7,575 bases of DNA from Acidobacteriota bacterium (GTDB lineage Bacteria; Acidobacteriota; Blastocatellia; RBC074), in contig JABFSD010000978.1 of the NCBI GenBank assembly GCA_013140935.1, forward strand, positions 1 through 7,575, read 5' to 3'. This document shows positions 1 to 7,401 of the stretch, one piece after another. Position 1 is the stretch's first letter; the number at the start of each line of letters is the position of its first letter. The notes below the pieces were generated by a model. The model was not told the DNA's origin. It did no database searches and saw only the letters and a program-made list of their open reading frames with translations. The position numbers were made by a program, and so were the translations under genes.

Positions 1-88
1 CTTGAGACTGCAGGTGGGACAGTAGAAGGGCTCGTCCGGTTGCTTCGGGAAAGGGAGGCCGCGGCCGGCCGGGAACCCGTGTCACCTT
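1..88. other. Left-edge segment not continuous with the sigma gene
   Basis: In the frame of the downstream sigma factor this stretch has a TAG at 23-25, and its residues do not resemble the region 2-region 4 linker of an ECF sigma factor. There is no ATG or GTG in that frame between the stop and the recognisable sigma sequence. The middle (about 50-75) is very rich in G and C, unlike the flanking genes. Frame 1 is open to about 124 and the reverse strand is open from about 82 to 1; the latter ends in [13 protein letters not shown], a CxxC-containing stretch. None of these readings can be assigned. It may be foreign sequence joined by rearrangement, or a chimeric contig end. Confidence 0.4.
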
Positions 89-301
89 CGGTACGTTCGC
101 CACTTCCTGCAACGCGCGCTGGCTGAGTTAAGCGAAAAAGAACGCGCCGCCATTGTCTTGCGCGATCTCGAAGGCTTGCCGACCGAAGAAGTCGCGCGGT
201 TGTTGGGTTCGTCGCCCACGACGGTACGCTCGCAAATCAGCGCCGCGCGCACGAAGCTCAAAGCCTTTCGTGCAAATTGGCTGAAAGGAAAAAAGAAATG
301 A
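89..301 (+). CDS. ECF RNA polymerase sigma factor, 3' fragment (region 4)
   Basis: This is the C-terminal part of an extracytoplasmic-function sigma-70 family factor, which directs RNA polymerase to a dedicated set of promoters. About 70 residues are recognisable, from [20 protein letters not shown] to the end. They include the sigma region 4 helix-turn-helix ([20 protein letters not shown], then [11 protein letters not shown]), which contacts the -35 element. The protein ends KGKKK with TGA at 299-301. Region 2 and the true start are absent: upstream, the frame meets a stop at 23-25 and has no good start codon, so the gene as seen is 5'-truncated or interrupted. The stop overlaps the next start as ATGA, implying translational coupling to the anti-sigma gene. 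Assignment to the ECF group is firm from region 4; the promoter class is unknown. Confidence 0.8.
   Translation, partial: RYVRHFLQRALAELSEKERAAIVLRDLEGLPTEEVARLLGSSPTTVRSQISAARTKLKAFRANWLKGKKK
286..289 (+). promoter_or_regulatory. Shine-Dalgarno deciding the anti-sigma start
   Basis: AGGA lies 8 bases before the ATG at 298, inside the last codons of the sigma gene. It favours 298 over the in-frame ATG at 277, which would add seven basic and charged residues (MAERKKE) ahead of the conserved MNC start of the zinc-binding domain. Confidence 0.6.
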
Positions 302-960
302 ATTGCACACGCATTGCTCAATGGTTGCCGCTTTACGCGAGTTCAGATTTATCCGATGCGCAATCGGTGCAGGTACGCGCGCATCTGGCGCAATGCGAAA
401 GCTGCGCGACTTTGGCAGATGAATATGCGGCGGCGCGCGAATGGATGCAGGGAACTGGTGCGCCGGAATTTGATGAAACGTTTTTTGCCGAGTTGCGCTA
501 CGGCGTGCGGCAGAAACTGGCGGCGCAATCGGTACGCGCGGCTTGGTGGACGCTGCGCTGGCAGCCGCTGGTCGTGGCCGTCGCGTTATTATTGCTGATG
601 ATTTTTTCGCTGCGCTTATTTCAAACGAAAGGAGTCCCGCCGACCAACATCGCGAAAAGGCATGCGCCACTCCAGCAGCCCGAAGCAGTGCCGACGCCGA
701 TACCTCCAATTAACGAACTTGCTCAAACGCAGAAACCGCGCGTGCCGTGGCGCAAACATGGGCGCGCTTTACGAATCAAACAGGAAGAGAAAGACACTAT
801 AGTGGCGACTGCGACCGAGCCCGCGAGAGTGGATGAAGTCGAGAAAGTGGCTGAACCGGTAATGTCGCGCATTGAGATACAGACGGCGGATCCGAACATT
901 CGCATTATTTGGCTGACGCAGAATACTCAACGTGCAGCGGCAGAACCGCTGACGCGCTGA
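298..960 (+). CDS. Membrane anti-sigma factor with zf-HC2 zinc finger
   Basis: A 220-residue protein likely to bind and inhibit the sigma factor encoded just upstream. Residues 1-50 form an anti-sigma zf-HC2 domain: Cys3 and the H-x3-C-x2-C motif His29, Cys33, Cys36 (HLAQCESC) are the expected zinc ligands. One membrane helix follows at about 90-108 ([19 protein letters not shown]), preceded by Trp and Arg residues, which suggests the zinc finger is cytoplasmic and the rest periplasmic. The outer part is rich in proline and charged residues. It ends with [18 protein letters not shown], a tail I recall from acidobacterial proteins of this kind; its role is unknown. The start at 298 overlaps the sigma stop as ATGA. 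Function as an anti-sigma factor is inferred from the domain and the gene order. Confidence 0.82.
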   Translation: MNCTRIAQWLPLYASSDLSDAQSVQVRAHLAQCESCATLADEYAAAREWMQGTGAPEFDETFFAELRYGVRQKLAAQSVRAAWWTLRWQPLVVAVALLLLMIFSLRLFQTKGVPPTNIAKRHAPLQQPEAVPTPIPPINELAQTQKPRVPWRKHGRALRIKQEEKDTIVATATEPARVDEVEKVAEPVMSRIEIQTADPNIRIIWLTQNTQRAAAEPLTR

Positions 961-963
961 ATC

Positions 964-970
964 AAGGAGA
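964..970 (+). promoter_or_regulatory. Shine-Dalgarno deciding the start of the exported protein
   Basis: AAGGAGA lies 7 bases before the ATG at 978, just after the anti-sigma stop codon. It supports 978 over the in-frame ATG at 909, which would lie within the anti-sigma gene and bury the signal peptide behind 23 extra residues. Confidence 0.8.
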
Positions 971-977
971 AGAAATT

Positions 978-1802
978 ATGAAGGTAAAACTGACCGTGTG
1001 GTTATGGTTGGCTTTGGTTGTGAGTGCCGTTGCCCAAACCAACAATGAGCAAAAGAATGAAGCGAAAGGGGAAAATCCTATCAACCCTTGCCGTGAAGAT
1101 CAGATGGATACGAAATTTTTATCGGTTAAACATCAGCAAGTTGTTGCGCTGGTCGAGCCACTGAAAATGCTTAGTACCAAATGGGGGCGGGTGTCGCACA
1201 ATCCGGTTTTGAAAATCATCACGGTACGCGATTGCCCCGCGAATGTGGCGGCGATGGAAGCGGCGCTCGCACGGTTTGATGTGCCGGAACAGGCTCCGGC
1301 CAGTATGGAGTTTCAACTTCACTTGTTGGCGGCTTCAGCCAAAGCGGCTGAAGTGGCAGCGATGCCCAAACAACTTGAGCCGGTCGTCGCGCAACTCAAA
1401 AGCACGTTGAAATATGCGAATTACCGCTACGTTTATTCGGCGCTGAATCGCATCAACAACGGCGGCAGAGTGGAATCGAGCGGCGTTACCGGCGAACTGT
1501 TTCCTGCGCCTGCGAGTGTAGCGGCGGCTACGGCGAATCCATCTTTTTATCAATACATGCTTCAGAACGTGAAGTTCACACAGGACGCGACCGGGAAGGA
1601 TTCGGTGCAAATCGAACAGTTCAAATTTGGCATCAGCGTACCGATCCAAGTCGGTAGTGATCGCCAGATTCAATACAAGGACATCGGGTTGGTAACGCCG
1701 CTCAGTTTGCGCGAAGGCGAGATTGCCGTAGTGGGCACGGCCAACATCAGCGGTTCCGACGAAGCGATGATCATCGTGGTGTCGGTCAAAAAATTGAAAT
1801 AA
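978..1802 (+). CDS. Exported protein with secretin-N-like domain
   Basis: A 274-residue protein of unknown function. Residues 1-20 are a clear signal peptide (basic start, hydrophobic core, SAVAQ), with likely cleavage near Ala19/Gln20. Residues about 45-103 resemble the small alpha/beta ring-building domain of secretins (secretin_N type): a helix after FLSVKHQQVVALVEPLKML, then strand-like RVSHNPVLKIITVRD, then a helix ending in ALARFDVPE. That ending matches the usual close of such domains (a residue pair followed by LDVP or similar). The C-terminal half (about 190-274) looks beta-rich, with LREGEIAVVGTANISGSDEA near the end, and recalls the end of secretin-like proteins. There is no sign of the full secretin pore and the length is too short for one. 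Cys38 and Cys86 are the only cysteines and could form a disulfide. It lies 17 bases after the anti-sigma gene and is probably in the same operon. It could be a periplasmic or outer-membrane partner of the signalling pair; this is inference. Confidence 0.7.
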   Translation: MKVKLTVWLWLALVVSAVAQTNNEQKNEAKGENPINPCREDQMDTKFLSVKHQQVVALVEPLKMLSTKWGRVSHNPVLKIITVRDCPANVAAMEAALARFDVPEQAPASMEFQLHLLAASAKAAEVAAMPKQLEPVVAQLKSTLKYANYRYVYSALNRINNGGRVESSGVTGELFPAPASVAAATANPSFYQYMLQNVKFTQDATGKDSVQIEQFKFGISVPIQVGSDRQIQYKDIGLVTPLSLREGEIAVVGTANISGSDEAMIIVVSVKKLK

Positions 1803-1855
1803 TGGAATGCGGTGTCGAATGCGGGCAAAGTCAAGCAGTGAAGCTGCATAGGTTT

Positions 1856-2404
1856 TCATTGGGGCAAACGTTTGGTTTCGTCTTCTGTAACGCTAATGGG
1901 TTGCGCCAGCGGATTCGTATTCGGCGTCGTGCGCGGCATTTCATTGAAAGGCACGGCGCTCACGGGCATTACCGGCATTTGCAGGTAAGCCTGTGGTTGA
2001 GGCGGTGCGTAAGTTTGTTGCGGCAATGGATAAGGTTGCGGTGGTTGTGATGCGAGTTGTGATTGTTCGAGCAACTTGGCCTGATTGCGGAAGTACATCA
2101 CCGAAATCACAATGCCGATAGGCATGATGACACCGCAAATGGGTACGAGAATTTCCGCCGCACCAATTACGTCGCTCAAAACGGCAAAGAAGCCGGGCAA
2201 AAATATGAAACCCATAATCGCCAGAATCATTTTCTGTTTGGGTGAAAAACCGGAAACTATCTGGGCCGCTTGAGACGGTGGTTGTGTTAACTTCGAAGTG
2301 CCGCCGGTTGCCACGTAGTTCGTGACTTCCATCAGCGCCAAGCCGCATTGCCGACAGAACTTCGTCGTTTCAGTATTCGGTGCGCCACACCGTGGACAAT
2401 ACAT
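1856..2404 (-). CDS. Zinc-ribbon protein with two membrane segments
   Basis: A 182-residue protein. The N-terminus is a short zinc ribbon (MYCPRCGAPNTETTKFCRQC) with ligands Cys3, Cys6, Cys17 and Cys20. Two hydrophobic helices follow at about 59-78 and 84-104, separated by a turn with Asp and Glu. The C-terminal third is rich in Pro and Gln (about 119-145) and ends in a polar tail (SVTEDETKRLPQ). The family is common in Acidobacteriota and other phyla and has no defined function; zinc binding and membrane location are inferred. The start codon lies 13 bases after the aminotransferase stop, and its likely Shine-Dalgarno (GAGGA, complement of 2415-2419) overlaps that stop, so the two genes are probably cotranscribed and coupled. 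It converges with the exported-protein gene, leaving 53 bases between stops. Confidence 0.72.
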   Translation of the reverse strand: MYCPRCGAPNTETTKFCRQCGLALMEVTNYVATGGTSKLTQPPSQAAQIVSGFSPKQKMILAIMGFIFLPGFFAVLSDVIGAAEILVPICGVIMPIGIVISVMYFRNQAKLLEQSQLASQPPQPYPLPQQTYAPPQPQAYLQMPVMPVSAVPFNEMPRTTPNTNPLAQPISVTEDETKRLPQ

Positions 2405-2417
2405 TTCAGGTTCGTCC

Positions 2418-3620
2418 TCAATTCGCAGAGTAATAAGCCGCCGCCGCGCTCACGCCGGAATCTTTCGGTTGATAGCCTTCTGCTTTGAGAGCTTTTTCCA
2501 ACGCGGCGAGCAAGAGCAATACGTTGTTGGCGGTGCTGCCGGTTCCCATCAAACCGATGCGCCAGGCTTTGCCTTTGAAGATGCCGAGGCCGCCGCCGAT
2601 TTCAATATCGAATTCGTTGAGCAGTCGCGCGCGGACTTTCATGTCGTCTACACCGTCAGGAATGCGCACGGTGTTGAGCGTCCATAGGCGATAACCTTCG
2701 GGCACGATCATCGAAAGCCCCATCGCTTCGAGTCCGGCGACGAGGGCGTGATGGTTGCGTTCGTGGCGCCGGGCGCGGGCTTCCAATCCTTCTTCGGCGA
2801 CGATGCGCAAGGCTTCGTGCAGCGCATAATTCATCGTGATCGGTGCGGTGTGGTGATAAGCGCGCGGCGTGCTGCTGTCGTTCGACCAATAGCTCGTAAT
2901 CAATCCTAAATCCAAATACCAACTGACGGGTTTGGTCTTGCGCGCGTGAATGCGATCAACAGCGCGCGGACTGAACGTCACGGGCGACAAGCCGGGCGGG
3001 CAGGACAGCGCCTTTTGCGTACCCGAATAGCAGGCGTCAATGCGATTGCGGTCAATGCCGACGGAATGCGCGCCGAGGCTGGTTACGGCGTCTATCAACA
3101 AAAAGCCGTCGCGTTCGTCGGCGATTTCGCGCAGCGGTTCGAGCGGTTGCAATACGCCAGTCGAAGTCTCTGCGTGTACGGCAAACAAGACCGACGCGCG
3201 CGAATTGCGCCACGCGGCGCGCGTCTTTTCGAGATCAACGGGTTTGCCCCATTCACACTCGACGCGAATCGGTTTGGCTCCTACGCGCGAAGCCATTTCA
3301 AACATGCGTTCGCCGAAATAGCCGTTGATGCAAATGACGATTTCTTCGTCGGGTTCGAGCAGGTTGGCGACGGTGGCTTCCATGCCTGCGCTGCCCGTGC
3401 CTGAGATCGGCATCGTCAGGCGATTGTTGGTTTCAAAGGCGTAACGCAACAAGGTTTGCACTTCGTCCATCGTGCGAATGAACAGCGGGTCGAGATGGCC
3501 TACGAGCGGCGCGCTCATTGAACGCAGGACGCGATCGTCTACGGGCGAAGGGCCGGGGCCGAGCAATACGCGGCGCGGCGGCATACAAGCGGCGATGACG
3601 GGTGCATCAACATTGGTCAC
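2418..3620 (-). CDS. Class V PLP aminotransferase, alanine/serine-glyoxylate type
   Basis: A 400-residue soluble enzyme of the class V, fold-type I aminotransferase family, close in pattern to alanine-glyoxylate and serine-glyoxylate aminotransferases. These move an amino group from alanine or serine to glyoxylate, giving glycine and pyruvate or hydroxypyruvate. Visible motifs in order: LLGPGPSPV (19-27) at the N-terminus, [10 protein letters not shown] (73-82) for the cofactor phosphate, HAETSTG (149-155), [10 protein letters not shown] (174-183) with Asp177 contacting the pyridine nitrogen, [13 protein letters not shown] (198-210) with Lys203 as the Schiff-base lysine, YHHTAPI (255-261), and WRIGLMG (353-359) with Arg354 as the likely substrate carboxylate binder. 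An aromatic Phe102 sits where human AGT has Trp108. Length is normal apart from an Ala-rich tail. The start is GTG with AGGAGA 8 bases upstream. The exact donor and acceptor cannot be read from sequence; glycine formation or photorespiration-like glyoxylate removal are the main options. Confidence 0.9.
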   Translation of the reverse strand: MTNVDAPVIAACMPPRRVLLGPGPSPVDDRVLRSMSAPLVGHLDPLFIRTMDEVQTLLRYAFETNNRLTMPISGTGSAGMEATVANLLEPDEEIVICINGYFGERMFEMASRVGAKPIRVECEWGKPVDLEKTRAAWRNSRASVLFAVHAETSTGVLQPLEPLREIADERDGFLLIDAVTSLGAHSVGIDRNRIDACYSGTQKALSCPPGLSPVTFSPRAVDRIHARKTKPVSWYLDLGLITSYWSNDSSTPRAYHHTAPITMNYALHEALRIVAEEGLEARARRHERNHHALVAGLEAMGLSMIVPEGYRLWTLNTVRIPDGVDDMKVRARLLNEFDIEIGGGLGIFKGKAWRIGLMGTGSTANNVLLLLAALEKALKAEGYQPKDSGVSAAAAYYSAN

Positions 3621-3628
3621 GAAATTGG

Positions 3629-3634
3629 TCTCCT
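3629..3634 (-). promoter_or_regulatory. Shine-Dalgarno supporting a GTG start
   Basis: Read on the minus strand, AGGAGA ends 8 bases before the GTG at 3620-3618. No in-frame ATG lies at a comparable distance, so the aminotransferase most likely starts with GTG. Confidence 0.75.
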
Positions 3635-3708
3635 AAAATGTAGTTTGAATGGTCAGGCTCGAAGCAAACGCGATGTTCGATGAGAGGCTGTCAGATTGCA
3701 AGCGAGTG

Positions 3709-3713
3709 TGAGG
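3709..3713 (+). promoter_or_regulatory. Probable Shine-Dalgarno of the hybrid kinase
   Basis: TGAGG lies 7 bases before the ATG at 3721 and 10 before a second ATG at 3724. The alternative ATG at 3769 would give a more typical signal peptide length but has no purine-rich site upstream. The start is therefore likely 3721 or 3724, not certain. Confidence 0.45.
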
Positions 3714-3720
3714 CAACCTT

Positions 3721-6700
3721 ATGATGCCGCGCGTTGAGGCATTCAATTCTTCAGCCTCTATCAATCGCATGAATTTATCGCATCCCACCAACCCGATTCG
3801 ACTTGTCGTGATGTGCTGCGCGCTGGCGCTGGCGGCGTTTGCGCAATCACCCGTGCGCTTTGAGTCGTGGCGGCAGGCAGCAGGGATTACTTCGCTCGCG
3901 CAAACGTCGGACGGCTATTTGTGGCTGGGTACGCTGGCAGGCTTGGTGCGGTTTGATGGACAGCGTTTCGTCACGTTCGACAAACAGAACACGCCGGAAA
4001 TTTTAGACAACAACATTCTGGCCGTATGCGCCGCATCAGACGGCAGCTTGTGGATTGGTTCTGACAGCGGCGGTTTGGTGCGTCATCAAGCGGGCAAGTT
4101 CAGTTATTACGGCACAGCGAACGGCTTGCCTGACAATCGCGTGCGTGCGCTGGCCGAAGATGCGCAGGGCGTTTTGTGGATCGGTACGGAACGCGGCCTC
4201 ACGCAATTCGCCAACGGCGTATTCAAACAAGTCGCTTTGCCTGACGAAGCGCGGCGTTTTGCGGTGACGGCTTTAGTCGCAGCGCGCGACGGCAGCCTAT
4301 GGCTAGGCACGGATGGCGGCGGCGTGGCGCAATTCAAAAATAATGCGTTCGGCTGGCGGAATACGAAAAGCGGTTTGGCGAACGACCGCGTGACGGCTTT
4401 GTCTGAAGCGCGCGACGGCAGCGTATGGATGGGGACGGATGGCGGCGTGAGCGTATGGCGCAATGGCACGATTACGAGTTATGCACGCAAAGACGGCTTG
4501 CCGGCGGATACGATTTGGACGCTGCGCGAGACGCGCGATGGCGAAGTCTGGGCGGGTACGGATGGCGGCCGGGCGGTGTGGCGCGCGAATCAATGGACGG
4601 CGTTGCCAAACAATGAATCAACCATCGTGCTGTCGCTGCTGGAAGACCGCGAAGGCAGTTTGTGGATCGGTACGCAAACGAACGGCTTGCAACGCATTCG
4701 CGGCAATGTCACGGCGGCGAGTGCGCCGCGCGCTGTACTGGAAGAAGTGAAGCTCGATCACCAGAGCGTTAGCTTGAATGCGGCGGCCTCTGTGCCGCGC
4801 GAACGCGGCGATTTATATTTTCGGTTCAGCGCGTTGAGTTTGCTTGATGCGCAAAACGTGCGCTTTCGCTATCGGCTGGAGGGTTACGATCAAGACTGGA
4901 TCGAAGTCGGTACGCGGCGCGAAGCGTTTTATACGAACCTCAACGCGGGCAGTTATCGCTTTCAGGTACAAGCCGCGCGACCCGATGGCGCGTGGGCTTC
5001 GCCTGCTGCGACTTATGATTTGAAGCTCGCCGCGACGTGGCCTTCGTTGGGTTATTGGCTGGCGGGCGCAGCGTTGTTGGCGGCGCTCGGCGCATTCGCC
5101 GCTTATAAGTGGCGCGCACGCAAACTCGTCAAAGTGCAACGCGAATTGCAAGTCGCGCACGACGACAAGGCCGCACAGGTCGCGTTGCAATATCACGAAC
5201 TCCAAAAAAATCATCAGCAGTTGCGCCGGTTGAAAGAAGCCGCCGAATCTGCCGCGCATACTAAAAGCGAATTCCTCGCCAACATGAGCCACGAGATTCG
5301 CACGCCGATGAACGCGATCATCAGCGCGACCGGCTTGTTGCTCGAAACGCCGCTCGACGCCGAACAATCAGAACTGACCCATCACATTCGCACGGCGGGC
5401 GATGCGCTGTTGATGACCGTCAACGAGATTCTAGACTTTTCCAAACTCGAATCGGGCAAGCTCGCGCTTGAGCTGCAACCTTGCGACGTGCGCGAGTGCG
5501 TAGAGGATGCGCTCGACCTGCTCGCCAAAGAGGCCAGCGACAAGGGCGTAGAGTTAGTTGCGCTTTTCGATCCTTATACGCCGACCTATTACGTCACCGA
5601 TGCCACGCGGCTGCGGCAGATTCTCGTCAACCTCGTGAGCAACGCGGTCAAGTTCACCCATCAAGGCGAGGTCGTCGTTTCGGTCAACGCCGAGCCGTTG
5701 GGCGAAGCGAAATATGAATTGCGCTTTTCGATCAAAGACACAGGCATCGGCATTCCTACTGAACAGCAGCACAAGTTGTTTGAGGCTTTCTCTCAAGTAG
5801 ACGCTTCGATCACGCGGCGCTTCGGCGGCACAGGCTTGGGACTGGCGATCAGCAAACGGCTGACCGAATTGCTGAACGGTTCGATTGGATTTGAAAGCGA
5901 AGAAGGCGAAGGCTCCAACTTTCATTTCAGCATCGTGGCCGAAGCCGCACCAGCGTCTTTACAAAGCATGGGGCAAAAGATGGCACCGGCCGTCTTGAAA
6001 GTTCTCACCGACAAGCGCGTATTGATTATCGAAGAACATGCGGCGACACGCTTGTCATTGACGTGGCTTTGTCAGCAATGGCGCATGCGTCCGCTGGCAA
6101 TGGGTTCGCCGCAAGAGGCGCTCGAAATTCTGGCACGCGGCGATCAGTTCGAGTTGTGTTTGCTCGATCATCAGTGGTCGAAAGAAGCGAGGGTGGCTGA
6201 CACGGGCGAACTGGTTCATCGCTTGCGCAAATATCAACGCGACCTGCCGCTGATCTTGCTGACACCGCTGGGCAAGCGCGACAAGCAACCAGACCTCTTT
6301 GCGGCTTACGTCAACAAACCGATCAAGCCTGCGCAATTGCAACACGCGCTGCTCAACGCGCTGGGCATCGAAGCGCCTGAACTCAAACCCGCCGCCCTGA
6401 TGGAGAAGCTGCCTGCGCTTTCGGTCGAATTTGCCGAACGCTATCCGCTGCGCATCCTGCTGGCCGAAGACAACGTGGTAAATCAAAAGGTCGAAGTCCG
6501 CCTGCTCGAAAAGATGGGCTATCGTCCCGATCTCGCGGCGAATGGGTTGGAAGTTCTCGAACTGTTGGAACGGCAGCGTTACGACATCATCCTGATGGAT
6601 TTGCAGATGCCTGAAATGGACGGCCTCGAAGCTACCAATCGCATTGTCGAACGCTGGCCTGCCGAACATCGTCCGCGCATTATCGGTGTCACGGCCAACG

Positions 6701-7401
6701 TCATTGCCGAAGACCGCGCCGCCGCGCTGGCCGCCGGGATGGATGGATATATCAGCAAGCCGATTCGCTTTGCCGAATTGCAAGCGGCGCTGGCGCGTTG
6801 GGCCGAACAACTCAAGACGCAAACGGCTGCGTTGCGCAGCACGGCGATTCGTACGCACAACTTGCGTTTGCTCAGAGAAGAGAACGGCCACAAGCCGACG
6901 GTGGAAACGCGCGCGCGCGAAACGCAGGATCAACCGCCGCGCGAAACCAGACCCTTTCTCGTACCCGTGTCGGTTGAACCCGAAAAACCGCAATTCGATT
7001 TAACGCCGCGCAACGGACACACGGCGGAACAAGAGCTTTTTGCGCGGCTGCACGAAATGCGCTCCGAAAGCGGAGCCGTCTTCGTCAACGAATTGATCGA
7101 ATTGTTTTTGGACGATATGCCCCGACGCATGGACGTTTTGCGCGCCGCCGTCAAAGCACAAGACGCCCAGGCCATCGGTCGCGCTGCGCACAGCGTCAAC
7201 GGCGGTTCCGCTACGATTGGAGCGCGCACGCTGGGCGAACTCGCGGGCGAACTCGAAAAGCTCGCGCGCCACGTCGCACTGCAAGGCAGTCCGGTTTTGC
7301 TGGAAGCCATTGAGAAGGAATACCAGCGGGTCTGGCAATCGTTGCAACCGATGCGGGCTGCAATGGCTGAGGATGAGACTGGAGTTCGCGCACAGGCATA
7401 A
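3721..7401 (+). CDS. Hybrid sensor histidine kinase: propeller, Y_Y_Y, HisKA, HATPase, two receivers, HPt
   Basis: A 1226-residue membrane sensor that should run a whole phosphorelay in one chain. The signal sequence lies at about 25-42 ([15 protein letters not shown]). Residues 46-330 carry seven Reg_prop repeats with Trp at 68, 111, 153, 194, 236, 277 and 315, spaced 38-43 residues, enough for one seven-blade propeller. A Y_Y_Y domain (about 365-435, [12 protein letters not shown] and GSYRFQVQA), a membrane helix (about 443-463) and a coiled coil (about 470-512) follow. HisKA has SHEIRTPM with His524; the ATPase domain has the N-box (N637, N641), DTGIGIP (673-679) and GGTGLGLAI (702-710). 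Receiver 1 (about 765-882) keeps Asp816, Thr848 and Lys866 but has EE (771-772) in the acidic pocket and lacks the MPxMDG loop. Receiver 2 (911-1030) is canonical: E916/D917, Asp960, LQMPEMDG, Thr991, Lys1013. HPt (about 1100-1210) has His1157. There is no DNA-binding domain, so a separate response regulator is expected. The ligand is unknown. Confidence 0.92.
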   Translation: MMPRVEAFNSSASINRMNLSHPTNPIRLVVMCCALALAAFAQSPVRFESWRQAAGITSLAQTSDGYLWLGTLAGLVRFDGQRFVTFDKQNTPEILDNNILAVCAASDGSLWIGSDSGGLVRHQAGKFSYYGTANGLPDNRVRALAEDAQGVLWIGTERGLTQFANGVFKQVALPDEARRFAVTALVAARDGSLWLGTDGGGVAQFKNNAFGWRNTKSGLANDRVTALSEARDGSVWMGTDGGVSVWRNGTITSYARKDGLPADTIWTLRETRDGEVWAGTDGGRAVWRANQWTALPNNESTIVLSLLEDREGSLWIGTQTNGLQRIRGNVTAASAPRAVLEEVKLDHQSVSLNAAASVPRERGDLYFRFSALSLLDAQNVRFRYRLEGYDQDWIEVGTRREAFYTNLNAGSYRFQVQAARPDGAWASPAATYDLKLAATWPSLGYWLAGAALLAALGAFAAYKWRARKLVKVQRELQVAHDDKAAQVALQYHELQKNHQQLRRLKEAAESAAHTKSEFLANMSHEIRTPMNAIISATGLLLETPLDAEQSELTHHIRTAGDALLMTVNEILDFSKLESGKLALELQPCDVRECVEDALDLLAKEASDKGVELVALFDPYTPTYYVTDATRLRQILVNLVSNAVKFTHQGEVVVSVNAEPLGEAKYELRFSIKDTGIGIPTEQQHKLFEAFSQVDASITRRFGGTGLGLAISKRLTELLNGSIGFESEEGEGSNFHFSIVAEAAPASLQSMGQKMAPAVLKVLTDKRVLIIEEHAATRLSLTWLCQQWRMRPLAMGSPQEALEILARGDQFELCLLDHQWSKEARVADTGELVHRLRKYQRDLPLILLTPLGKRDKQPDLFAAYVNKPIKPAQLQHALLNALGIEAPELKPAALMEKLPALSVEFAERYPLRILLAEDNVVNQKVEVRLLEKMGYRPDLAANGLEVLELLERQRYDIILMDLQMPEMDGLEATNRIVERWPAEHRPRIIGVTANVIAEDRAAALAAGMDGYISKPIRFAELQAALARWAEQLKTQTAALRSTAIRTHNLRLLREENGHKPTVETRARETQDQPPRETRPFLVPVSVEPEKPQFDLTPRNGHTAEQELFARLHEMRSESGAVFVNELIELFLDDMPRRMDVLRAAVKAQDAQAIGRAAHSVNGGSATIGARTLGELAGELEKLARHVALQGSPVLLEAIEKEYQRVWQSLQPMRAAMAEDETGVRAQA
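4264..4446 (+). repeat. Intragenic duplication of propeller blades 4 and 5
   Basis: The 57 bases at 4264-4320 and 4390-4446 align without gaps at 48 of 57 positions, including an identical 16-mer (agcgcgcgacggcagc). The offset is 126 bases, exactly 42 codons, the length of one blade. Other blades are similar in protein but less so in DNA, so this pair looks like the most recent duplication or conversion in the propeller. Part of the identity reflects the shared DGSxWxGTDGG motif. Confidence 0.6.

Larger units (their letters stand above)
3621..3720. promoter_or_regulatory. Divergent intergenic region between aminotransferase and kinase
   Basis: These 100 bases separate two divergent genes and must hold the start signals of both. 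On the minus strand a weak -10-like TACATT lies just upstream of the AGGAGA, and a TTGCTT further up is 19 bases from it, which is longer than ideal. No convincing -35/-10 pair is seen on the plus strand. No strong inverted repeat or known operator is visible. The promoter function is inferred from position only. Confidence 0.4.

Noticed and set aside
128..709. Long minus-strand open frame opposite the sigma and anti-sigma genes
   Set aside because: It is antisense to two recognisable, coupled genes; its composition is rich in Arg, Ala and Pro as expected for a shadow frame, with no domain or ribosome site.
909..977. Upstream start at 909 for the exported protein
   Set aside because: It would overlap the anti-sigma gene by 52 bases and hide a clear signal peptide; the ATG at 978 has AAGGAGA at ideal spacing.
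1835..1856. Terminator between the convergent genes (GCAG, 5-base loop, CTGC, then TTTT)
   Set aside because: The stem is only four base pairs and the T-run starts five bases later, so it is too weak to support.
6055..6993. 312-codon minus-strand open frame opposite the kinase receivers
   Set aside because: It lies wholly within the receiver-coding region, which has clear motifs on the plus strand. The product is Arg/Phe/Gln-rich low-complexity sequence typical of antisense frames.
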